The notes beneath the pieces are model-generated. The model saw only the letters and a list, made by a program, of their open reading frames with translations. It made no database searches and was not told where the DNA came from. From GCA-2732805 sp964516605 (GTDB taxonomy: Bacteria > Pseudomonadota > Gammaproteobacteria > Coxiellales > Coxiellaceae): DNA of 6,713 nucleotides. The position numbers were made by a program, and so were the translations under genes. Below are positions 1-5,030 of the stretch, piece by piece. The DNA is taken from positions 1 to 6,713 of the forward strand of contig CAZFAA010000089.1 of NCBI GenBank assembly GCA_964516605.1. Reading direction: 5' to 3'. Every line of letters starts with the position of its first letter. The first letter of the stretch is position 1.

Positions 1-26
1 ACGCCATAAAACATAAGAGAGTTTGT

Positions 27-752
27 ATGTCGCATAGTGCATTTCACCGTATTGTAATTAGTGGCCCGGATGCGTTGTCTTTCTTACAAGGACAGCTAAC
101 GTGTGATGTGACGAAAAGCAGTGCTATTCCGAGTTTGGCTGCGTATTGTGATATCAAAGGGCGTGTGCTGGCCAATTTTTGGATTACGCACCTTGATGCA
201 GCGTATCAACTTTATTTACCATGTGACATGGTGGAATGTGTGATGACCACCCTTAAAAAATACGGTATTTTTTCTAAAGTCACGATTGCAGCGCAACCAG
301 TAGATGCGATGCCAGCGGCGATCAATTTGTCATATTTAGAGTATATTCAAAAAGGTATTGTTTTTATTGTGCCGGCTACATCCTTGTTGTTTACCCCACA
401 GATGATTAACTTGGAAAAATTAGGTGGAGTCAGTTTTGATAAAGGGTGTTATCTCGGTCAGGAGGTTGTAGCGCGCACACAACATTTAGGTCAGCTCAAG
501 CGCCATTTGTATCGATTTCAGTGCGTTGCTGAACAGGTTCCAGGGCCAGGCGATAAGCTCGTCAATACGCAGCAAGAGGGTGTTGGCGTTGTGTGTGATG
601 CTATTTTTGATGGTGATGTCATCACAGGCCTTGCGGTGATGCAAGATCAAGCATTGACAGCTGCCATGCTGCTCAATGGTCAAACGCTGCCAGCAGAATG
701 TGTATCACGATTGTCAGTATATGGATTGATGCTAAACGAACATAAGGAGTAG
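27..752 (+). CDS. ygfZ: YgfZ-like folate-binding Fe-S cluster maintenance protein
   Basis: This is a 241-residue member of the YgfZ/GcvT-like family. YgfZ proteins bind tetrahydrofolate and help make or repair Fe-S clusters in certain cytosolic enzymes such as MiaB. The decisive sign is the family signature KGCYLGQE at residues 139-146, with the conserved cysteine at 141, preceded by a segment (FTPQMINLEKLGGVSF) that closely parallels E. coli YgfZ. The N-terminus also fits: a GPDALSFLQGQLTCDV block at about 13-28 matches the usual opening. The ATG at 27 is preceded by an AAGAGA ribosome binding site six bases upstream. The protein is clearly shorter than E. coli YgfZ (about 326 residues). The shortfall lies mostly between the N-terminal block and the signature, so the middle of the fold is reduced, but the frame is intact and I see no sign of decay. 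No terminator is evident after it. Confidence 0.93.
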   Translation: MSHSAFHRIVISGPDALSFLQGQLTCDVTKSSAIPSLAAYCDIKGRVLANFWITHLDAAYQLYLPCDMVECVMTTLKKYGIFSKVTIAAQPVDAMPAAINLSYLEYIQKGIVFIVPATSLLFTPQMINLEKLGGVSFDKGCYLGQEVVARTQHLGQLKRHLYRFQCVAEQVPGPGDKLVNTQQEGVGVVCDAIFDGDVITGLAVMQDQALTAAMLLNGQTLPAECVSRLSVYGLMLNEHKE

Positions 753-798
753 GTCTGGGTCGTCTTCACATTTGTGTAGTGGAGTGACTGAATAGACA

Positions 799-807
799 TG
801 CTATGAT
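799..807 (+). promoter_or_regulatory. Likely extended -10 promoter of the aldolase gene
   Basis: The sequence TGCTATGAT is an extended -10 element: TG, one base, then TATGAT at 802-807, which matches five of six bases of the sigma70 consensus. No good -35 box lies at the usual distance, which extended -10 promoters can tolerate. Transcription would begin near 814 and give a leader of about 150 nt before the aldolase start at 962. Confidence 0.4.
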
Positions 808-883
808 GTACCATTTTATGAAACATGAAGGGGGCGTGTACGTATACAGGGATTATAAGTGATTTGTAGTGTTAATGTGTCGA

Positions 884-903
884 GCACATAATCCTGTGCA
901 CAG
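884..903 (+). promoter_or_regulatory. Small palindromes in the aldolase leader
   Basis: Two overlapping dyads lie here. GCACA (884-888) and TGTGC (895-899) form a stem around a six-base loop, and CTGTGCACAG (894-903) is a perfect ten-base palindrome. They fall in the probable untranslated leader of the aldolase gene. They could be an operator or a small RNA hairpin, or chance. No regulator can be named from the sequence. Confidence 0.2.
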
Positions 904-961
904 TTTCTTTATTGATAACTCATACACCTTAGGCTTAATTTTTACAGAGGAGAGAAAAATA

Positions 962-1957
962 ATGTCTTTTGAAGAACTGCAAGCAACCATCAAAGCAATT
1001 GCCATTCCAGGGCGCGGCATTTTAGCTGCGGATGAAAGTACCGCAACGTGTAAAAAGCGTTTTGACAGTATCGATATCGAATCCACAGAACAAAATCGCC
1101 AAGCGTATCGTGATATGCTGTTTACAGCGCCGGGTATTGAACAGTACATCAGTGGTGTTATTTTATTTGATGAAACAATTCGCCAAACCGCATTAGATGG
1201 CACACCGTTCCCAAAATTATTGGCTAGCAAAGGGATTGTGCCAGGTATTAAGGTTGATCTAGGTGTGCAACCCTTACCTTTTTCTCCAGATGAATCGTAT
1301 ACACAAGGGTTAGATGATTTGCCTGAGCGTTTGCAAGAATATAAAAAATTAGGCGCGCGTTTTGCTAAATGGCGCGGTGTATTGCATATCACAGATTGCT
1401 TCCCATCGTGTGCTGCGATGACCGCGAATGCAGAGGGCTTAGCGAATTACGCAGCGATCTGCCAGGCGAACGGTATTGTGCCAATTGTAGAGCCTGAACT
1501 GTTGATGGATGGTGATCACACATTGGAGCGTTGTTGGCAGGCTACAGAGGCTATGTTGCAACGTGTATTTGAGCGTTTGAATCACCATAGAGTGATGCTT
1601 GAAGGAATGATTTTAAAACCGGGTATGGTGATTTCAGGTGCTGACTGTAAAAAGCAAGCAAGTGTCAAAGAGGTTGCGCAAGCTACTTTAACCGTATTGC
1701 GTCGCACAGTTCCAGCGGCTGTACCGAGTATTAATTTCTTATCTGGCGGTCAAGATGATGTGATTGCAACTGAACATTTAGCGGCAATGAATCAATCGCC
1801 AATAGACAAACCGTGGAATTTAAGTTTCTCCTACGGCCGTGCTTTGCAAACACCAGCATTGGAAGCGTGGGCTGGTAAAGCGGCGAATGTTAAAGTAGCG
1901 CAACAGAAATTTATCGAGCGTGCTAAGGCCAATGCGCTAGCGAGTATTGCGGCTTAA
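962..1957 (+). CDS. Class I fructose-bisphosphate aldolase (Schiff-base type)
   Basis: A 331-residue cytosolic glycolytic/gluconeogenic enzyme that reversibly splits fructose 1,6-bisphosphate into dihydroxyacetone phosphate and glyceraldehyde 3-phosphate. It belongs to the metal-independent animal-type class I family. Aligned by eye with rabbit aldolase, the active site is complete with a constant offset of about ten: GRGILAADEST (17-27, Asp24 for Asp33), FAKWR (134-138, Lys136 and Arg138 for Lys146 and Arg148), VEPE (176-179, Glu177 and Glu179 for Glu187 and Glu189) and ILKPGMV with Lys219 as the Schiff-base lysine. NFLSGGQDD and FSYGRALQTPALEAW follow near the C-terminus. The ATG at 962 is chosen because a strong GAGGAGAG lies seven bases upstream and the family homology begins there. 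An in-frame GTG at 869 has no such site. The chain ends in ...ASIAA and lacks the C-terminal tyrosine of animal enzymes. It appears monocistronic. Confidence 0.96.
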   Translation: MSFEELQATIKAIAIPGRGILAADESTATCKKRFDSIDIESTEQNRQAYRDMLFTAPGIEQYISGVILFDETIRQTALDGTPFPKLLASKGIVPGIKVDLGVQPLPFSPDESYTQGLDDLPERLQEYKKLGARFAKWRGVLHITDCFPSCAAMTANAEGLANYAAICQANGIVPIVEPELLMDGDHTLERCWQATEAMLQRVFERLNHHRVMLEGMILKPGMVISGADCKKQASVKEVAQATLTVLRRTVPAAVPSINFLSGGQDDVIATEHLAAMNQSPIDKPWNLSFSYGRALQTPALEAWAGKAANVKVAQQKFIERAKANALASIAA

Positions 1958-1974
1958 ACAATATAGACCTATGG

Positions 1975-2006
1975 CACTTCAAGATGTTATGCCGCATTTT
2001 GAAGTG
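1975..2006 (+). repeat. REP-like palindrome, copy 1 (possible aldolase terminator)
   Basis: CACTTCAAGATG (1975-1986) pairs with CATTTTGAAGTG (1995-2006) over 12 positions with one G-T wobble around an eight-base loop. It begins 18 bases after the aldolase stop codon. Only a short TTTC follows, so it would be a weak intrinsic terminator at best. The core CACTTCAAGATG, then GCCGCAT and TTGAA, recurs at 6521-6552 in the opposite orientation, and its first half recurs at the right edge of the window. I therefore call it a dispersed palindromic repeat that may also stabilise or end the aldolase mRNA. Confidence 0.6.
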
Positions 2007-2103
2007 TTTCTATACAGCTATTTATTCCTTATTTTAACTACTGTAAGTCATTTTCGTACAATTAAAGCCTTAATCAAGCATTGTATTTTCCATTTTAGAA
2101 AAT

Positions 2104-2132
2104 TTAGCTAGACAAAGGAAACACTCTATATT
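2104..2132 (+). promoter_or_regulatory. Possible sigma70 promoter toward the small ORFs
   Basis: TTAGCT (2104-2109) and TATATT (2127-2132) are separated by 17 bases. The -10 box matches five of six consensus bases and the -35 box three of six. It points toward the 45-codon ORF and the two-TM gene. In such AT-rich DNA this could easily be chance. Confidence 0.25.
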
Positions 2133-2181
2133 ACGTTGTGTGTGATAAATTTTAATTTTTAAATAAAGTGGGATGATAAAT

Positions 2182-2319
2182 ATGAGTAATACAAGACAAG
2201 GCCAATCAGACCTTTCTTCGTCGAACATGTTTTTTCCTACCGCTCGTACGTGTCACGGCACCTTTATTTGTAGACCCTTTTGGTCAGCTGTGAGGGCGCA
2301 AACTTTCAGGAGCGCGTGA
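2182..2319 (+). CDS. Doubtful 45-aa ORF, possibly a gene remnant
   Basis: An ATG with only a weak GGGATG upstream opens a 45-codon frame beginning MSNTRQGQSDLSSSN and ending FRSA. I do not recognise it. Its second half has little protein character in this frame. The frame starting at 2186 (35 codons, stop at 2291) reads more like protein, including VRVTAPLFVDPFGQL, and a third frame then reads EGANFQERVNVY up to the stop at 2328. Adding one base near 2288-2292 would join those two pieces. This pattern fits a small gene broken by frameshifts, but short frames are also easily produced by chance. It may equally be non-coding leader for the gene at 2369. Confidence 0.2.
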   Translation: MSNTRQGQSDLSSSNMFFPTARTCHGTFICRPFWSAVRAQTFRSA

Positions 2320-2368
2320 ACGTTTACTAAAATAAATGTATCAATTAAAAATAAAGGTGGAGGTTAAC

Positions 2369-2602
2369 ATGTCAAGATTTTTTGAAATTCATACTACACA
2401 ACTGGCTTTATTCGGCGGTGGTCTCTTTATCAATATGGTGACTTTCTTTTTGGCTTTTGGCGTGGCTGTCAGGAGCGACTCTGATTCTATTCCTAGGAAA
2501 ACAGTTGCAGTGATTTATGGATTGGTTGTGCTAAATATTCTCGCGCTAGTAGCGAGTATTTATACATCAATGTTAGAGTCTAAGGAATTGGCATTTAGGT
2601 AA
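2369..2602 (+). CDS. Small inner-membrane protein with two TM segments, unknown function
   Basis: A 77-residue protein that I do not recognise. The start at 2369 is chosen because a very strong GGTGGAGG lies five bases upstream. An in-frame start 33 bases earlier has no such site. The sequence begins MSRFFEIHTTQLALFGGG and has two clear hydrophobic stretches, about residues 11-34 and 46-66, joined by a short polar loop, RSDSDSIPRK (35-44). The C-terminal tail (SMLESKELAFR) is charged. By the positive-inside rule, basic residues lie at the N-terminus, in the loop and in the tail, so the topology is not obvious. There is no signal peptide cleavage site, lipobox or cysteine motif. It stands alone, between the aldolase and the convergent rplS operon. 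Coding is supported by the ribosome binding site and the two-TM architecture. Function is unknown. Confidence 0.7.
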   Translation: MSRFFEIHTTQLALFGGGLFINMVTFFLAFGVAVRSDSDSIPRKTVAVIYGLVVLNILALVASIYTSMLESKELAFR

Positions 2603-2605
2603 TAC

Positions 2606-2693
2606 TAATCTTCCCCTAAATTAACGGACACCGATTTGTTAAAATCTATGAACTAACAAACGGGCGAGTGTGCGTGAAATCGCGGGAAGATTA
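2606..2693 (+). repeat. Nested inverted repeat after the two-TM gene
   Basis: TAATCTTCCC (2606-2615) and GGGAAGATTA (2684-2693) are perfect ten-base inverted repeats separated by 68 bases. Inside them, CCG-A-TTTGTT and AACAAA-CGG make a second nine-pair stem with one bulged base. The outer arm starts four bases after the stop codon of the membrane protein gene. The whole could fold as an mRNA 3' structure or a small structured RNA. No U-run follows, so it is not a standard terminator. Confidence 0.45.
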
Positions 2694-2872
2694 ATCGTTG
2701 TGTTCCTCACGGCTGGATTGCTCGTTTAAATTTTCCTTCAAACTGCCTTAACAGCTGAACAACGTGGCATACAAGAACTGTGCCCTGACTTGTTGCGGGT
2801 GGGGTATAAGTGGCATCATCTGACAAGAATGCTTTTAGAGAGACTTCTGTGTGAAAATCTCCCCCCTTTATG

Positions 2873-2895
2873 TTTACCCCGCAAGCGGAGGCAAA
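2873..2895 (-). terminator. Weak hairpin that may end the rpsP-rplS operon
   Basis: Read on the minus strand about 26 bases after the rplS stop, TTTGCCTCCG and CGGGGTAAA pair around a CTTG loop with one bulged C. Two of the pairs are G-U and form only in the minus-strand RNA, which favours that orientation. No run of U follows, so intrinsic termination is uncertain. Confidence 0.3.
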
Positions 2896-2921
2896 TTATA
2901 GGCAGCATTCCTTCGTTAAGA

Positions 2922-3269
2922 TTAGACTTTTTCTGTAATACGCGCTTTGCGTCCACTTAAATCTCTTAAGTAGTACAGTTTTGCACGACGTACATTACCA
3001 CGACGCTTAACTTCGATCTTAGCGATAACTGGGCTGTATGTCTGGAAGACACGCTCAACACCTTCACCATGAGAAATTTTACGTACGGTAAAAGCAGAGT
3101 TAACACCACGATTACGCTTGGCAATCACGAAGCCTTCGAATGCCTGTAGGCGTTCACGGTTACCTTCTTTCACTTTAACTTGAACGAGGACTGTATCACC
3201 TGCACGAAATTTAGGAATTATTTTACCAGCCATTTGTTCATTATTAATTGCTTGGATTATGTTATTCAT
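2922..3269 (-). CDS. rplS: 50S ribosomal protein L19
   Basis: A 115-residue protein, the same length as E. coli L19, which sits at the 30S-50S interface and contributes to an intersubunit bridge. Near-identical blocks include FRAGDTVLVQVKV (21-33), RLQAFEGFVIAKRNRG (40-55), SAFTVRKISHGEGVERVFQ (58-76) and VKRRGNVRRAKLYYLRDLSG (88-107). The start ATG overlaps the last eight bases of trmD (ATGAATAA) and is preceded by a strong AAGGTG seven bases upstream, the best ribosome binding site in the operon. That fits high synthesis of a ribosomal protein. It is the last gene of rpsP-rimM-trmD-rplS, and after it only a weak hairpin resembles a terminator. Nothing unusual is seen in the protein. Confidence 0.98.
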   Translation of the reverse strand: MNNIIQAINNEQMAGKIIPKFRAGDTVLVQVKVKEGNRERLQAFEGFVIAKRNRGVNSAFTVRKISHGEGVERVFQTYSPVIAKIEVKRRGNVRRAKLYYLRDLSGRKARITEKV

Positions 3270-3987
3270 TATTTTTCACCTTATGCTGTTCCAGGACGGA
3301 TCGCTCTTCGTCTGTCAGGATCCGCCTTTTTATCAAATCTGGACGTCTTTGCCAAGTCCTAATCAACTTTTCTTTGTTCCGATACGCATTTATGGCCTTA
3401 TGATCACCATTTTGCAGGACTTTGGGTACACAAAGTCCATTGATGACCTCAGGTCGAGTGAAATGAGGGCAGTCGAGTAGGCCGTCCGCAAAGGAATCCT
3501 GGAGGGCTGATTGTTCGTCATTGAGCGTGCCGGGTAAGAGTCGCGCTACCGCATCAATGAGCATCATGGCGGGTAGCTCGCCGCCGCTGACGACAAAATC
3601 ACCGATGCAATACTCTTCATCCACTTCATTTGCGATAAAGCGCTCATCCACACCTTCGTAGCGGCTGCATACTAATGTAATAGAAGACAGGCTTGCAAAA
3701 CGCTTGATATCAGTCTGTTCTAGGGGTTTGCCTTGCGGTGATAAATGAATCACAAGTCCAGGTTGTTGAATTGCATCCAGTGTGTCTTTGAGAGGCTGAT
3801 ACAGCATCACCATACCAGGGCCACCACCATAGGGACGATCGTCTACTGTGCGGTGTTTATCGTGGGTGAAATCACGCGGATTCCAATAAGTCAGTTCCAT
3901 GCTGTGGTTGCTAATAGCGCGATGTATCACACCGAATTGTAACGCCGTAAACATCTCTGGAAACAGGCTGACAATATTAAAATTCAT
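3262..3987 (-). CDS. trmD: tRNA (guanine37-N1)-methyltransferase TrmD
   Basis: A 241-residue SPOUT-family enzyme that uses S-adenosylmethionine to methylate N1 of G37 next to the anticodon of certain tRNAs, preventing +1 frameshifting. It starts MNFNIVSLFPEMF, the typical TrmD opening. It then shows RDFTHDKHRTVDDRPYGGGPGM (38-59, the dimer/active-site region), LSPQGKPL (82-89), CSRYEGVDER (107-116) and IGDFVVSGGELPAM (128-141) of the trefoil knot, and DCPHFTRPE at 172-180 leading into the C-terminal tRNA-binding domain. Arg149 and Asp164 appear to correspond to catalytic Arg154 and Asp169 of the well-studied enzymes. The knot reads C-S-RYEG where E. coli has C-G-RYEG. The start at 3987 overlaps the rimM end by 11 bases with only a modest GGGA nearby. 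A longer frame to 4047 lacks homology. Confidence 0.97.
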   Translation of the reverse strand: MNFNIVSLFPEMFTALQFGVIHRAISNHSMELTYWNPRDFTHDKHRTVDDRPYGGGPGMVMLYQPLKDTLDAIQQPGLVIHLSPQGKPLEQTDIKRFASLSSITLVCSRYEGVDERFIANEVDEEYCIGDFVVSGGELPAMMLIDAVARLLPGTLNDEQSALQDSFADGLLDCPHFTRPEVINGLCVPKVLQNGDHKAINAYRNKEKLIRTWQRRPDLIKRRILTDEERSVLEQHKVKNNE

Positions 3988-4486
3988 GATCCCAATCCAC
4001 TGTGATTTGCTTATTATCGCGATCGACAGAGCAAATGACAGAGTCAATAAAAGGGACTAGGTGGCGTCGCTCGCCTTTAATGATGAGAATATCGTTGGCG
4101 CCTGTGTCACGCATTTCAATAACAGAGCCAAGTGTGACGCCTGTGGTTGTAACAACCGTCATATCAATTAAGTCATCCCAATAATATTCATTGTCAGCAG
4201 TGGGCGGTAATTCACTTCTTTCGATAGCAATCAGATCGTTTGTGTACATTTTTGCTATATCACGATCATCAACGCCTTTGATTTTAACAATGATGAGGCT
4301 GCCTTGTAGGCCTACTTTTTCAATAGGCAGTGCCTGCCACTGACCTTGATGCTGAATCTGCCAGACAGGGTAGTTGAGTATATTCGTGATAGGGTCGGTG
4401 TAAGAATGCACCTTAAGCTGACCTCGGACGCCAAAGACACTGCCCAGGCATCCGATGACCACTTTATTCTGACTGTTCTGCGGCAT
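3977..4486 (-). CDS. rimM: Ribosome maturation factor RimM
   Basis: A 169-residue RimM (E. coli 182). RimM binds S19 and helps late assembly of the 30S head, so it works beside the S16 encoded just upstream. The N-terminal RimM domain opens with VVIGCLGSVFGVRGQLKV (9-26) and contains GVDDRDIA (71-78). The C-terminal PRC barrel begins at YYWDDLI (101-107) and includes GANDILII (129-136), HLVPFIDSVI (142-151) and a terminal VDWD. The start is inferred: ATG at 4486 lies inside the end of rpsP (23-base overlap) and no Shine-Dalgarno sequence is visible before it. GTG at 4462 is possible but would leave almost nothing ahead of the conserved core. Translation is probably coupled to rpsP. The frame remains open further upstream inside rpsP, but that part is only the shadow of rpsP. 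Confidence 0.95.
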   Translation of the reverse strand: MPQNSQNKVVIGCLGSVFGVRGQLKVHSYTDPITNILNYPVWQIQHQGQWQALPIEKVGLQGSLIIVKIKGVDDRDIAKMYTNDLIAIERSELPPTADNEYYWDDLIDMTVVTTTGVTLGSVIEMRDTGANDILIIKGERRHLVPFIDSVICSVDRDNKQITVDWDHEF

Positions 4487-4856
4487 CAGCGTTATTTTCA
4501 GTTGCAGCTTCTGCTGCTTTCTTTGCTTTAGCAGCAGCAAAACTTGCCTCGGCATTTTCAGACTGTTCTTTACGTTGAACTGATTTTGGAGCAGCAGTTG
4601 CTTTTTGCACGCCACTTTTTCTAAAATCTTTCAAAAGCTTAGCAACACGCTCACTAGGTTGCGCGCCCTGGCTTAACCAGTAATTCACTCGTTCTTGATC
4701 CAGATCGAGGGCTATCGCATTACCGCGTGCCATAGGATTAAAGTAACCGAGTTTCTCAATAAAACGTGAGTCACGTGCGCGACGCTTATCGGCAGCAACT
4801 ACTTGGTAAAAAGGAGATTTTTTAGCTCCACCTCGTGCAAGTCTTATAACAACCAT
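4464..4856 (-). CDS. rpsP: 30S ribosomal protein S16 with Ala-rich C-terminal tail
   Basis: A 130-residue S16, needed for assembly of the 30S body. The first 80 or so residues are canonical: MVVIRLARGGAKKSPFYQVV (1-20), DSRFIEKLGYFNP (29-41), RVNYWLSQGAQPSERVAKLL (56-75). The start is the ATG at 4856, exactly where the family begins. A TTG four codons earlier is in frame but adds residues absent from homologues. AAAGG lies about 12 bases upstream of the ATG. Residues from about 82 to 130 are a low-complexity Ala/Glu/Lys-rich tail missing from the 82-residue E. coli protein. C-terminal extensions of S16 occur in some bacteria, so it need not be abnormal, and it is acidic at the very end. First gene of the operon, with its own promoter at 4894-4922. 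Confidence 0.97.
   Translation of the reverse strand: MVVIRLARGGAKKSPFYQVVAADKRRARDSRFIEKLGYFNPMARGNAIALDLDQERVNYWLSQGAQPSERVAKLLKDFRKSGVQKATAAPKSVQRKEQSENAEASFAAAKAKKAAEAATENNADAAEQSE
4511..4537 (-). promoter_or_regulatory. Hairpin in rpsP mRNA just before the rimM start
   Basis: On the minus strand CTGCTGCT and AGCAGCAG form a perfect eight-base stem around an 11-base loop, AAAGCAAAGAA. It is built from alanine codons of the S16 tail, which switch from GCT to GCA across the loop. It ends 24 bases before the rimM ATG, which has no visible ribosome binding site. It may limit or couple rimM translation, but the codon composition alone could produce it. Confidence 0.3.
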
Positions 4857-4893
4857 ATTTATTGACAACCTTTGTAAAATCTAAGAGTCGCGT

Positions 4894-4922
4894 ATTGTAT
4901 GGAATTTTCATTTACTTTACAA
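4894..4922 (-). promoter_or_regulatory. Promoter of the rpsP-rimM-trmD-rplS operon
   Basis: On the minus strand TTGTAA (4922-4917) and TACAAT (4899-4894) are separated by 17 bases. They match four and five of six bases of the sigma70 consensus. Transcription would start near 4887, leaving a leader of about 30 nt with AAAGG before the rpsP ATG at 4856. Confidence 0.6.
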
Positions 4923-5030
4923 CAAAGATTCGAGTCATTTTTGTCCGCAAGGTATACCTATTACCCTTGAGCAATATTGTAGCGGCTTGGCTTATCAATA
5001 GTGTCAACTGAAGTGCCTTTGGCCCTATTT

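Larger units (their letters stand above)
1958..2368. other. Intergenic stretch after the aldolase gene
   Basis: This stretch contains no convincing gene. It holds a REP-like palindrome at 1975-2006, an AT-rich segment, a possible promoter at 2104-2132 and a doubtful 45-codon ORF at 2182-2319 that may be gene debris. The near-palindrome GTGAACGTTTAC at 2316-2327 and the strong ribosome binding site of the next gene follow. Confidence 0.6.
2603..2921. other. Intergenic stretch between two convergent transcription units
   Basis: No gene is supported here. It contains a nested inverted repeat at 2606-2693, an open but start-less plus-strand frame interrupted by TAA at 2727, and a bulged hairpin at 2873-2895 just beyond rplS. 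The remainder shows nothing recognisable. Confidence 0.6.

Noticed and set aside
869..961. N-terminal extension of the aldolase to an in-frame GTG at 869
   Set aside because: There is no ribosome binding site and no family homology in the extra 31 residues. A strong GAGGAGAG precedes the ATG at 962, where the homology begins.
853..1392. 179-codon minus-strand ORF antisense to the aldolase
   Set aside because: The opposite strand clearly encodes the aldolase with a full active site. The antisense frame shows no family features.
2086..2104. ATTTTC / GAAAAT dyad as an aldolase terminator
   Set aside because: The stem is entirely AT-rich apart from one pair, short, far from the stop codon and has no clear T-run after it.
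4487..4615. Longer rimM frame reaching to 4615
   Set aside because: The extra 43 residues lie wholly within rpsP, are unlike RimM and are just the alternate-frame reading of the S16 tail.
4857..4868. TTG start for rpsP four codons before the ATG
   Set aside because: S16 proteins begin at the equivalent of MVVIRLARGG. The TTG would place the AAAGG motif too close to the start.
5002..5007. Perfect TTGACA on the minus strand after ffh
   Set aside because: The nearest good -10, TACAAT, is 20 bases away, which is too far for a standard promoter. The pair at 4917-4922 and 4894-4899 is better placed for rpsP.
5009..5017. Possible degenerate palindrome copy just after ffh (minus-strand GGCACTTCA)
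   Set aside because: Only nine bases match copy 1, and neither the GATG/GCCGCAT part nor a second arm follows.
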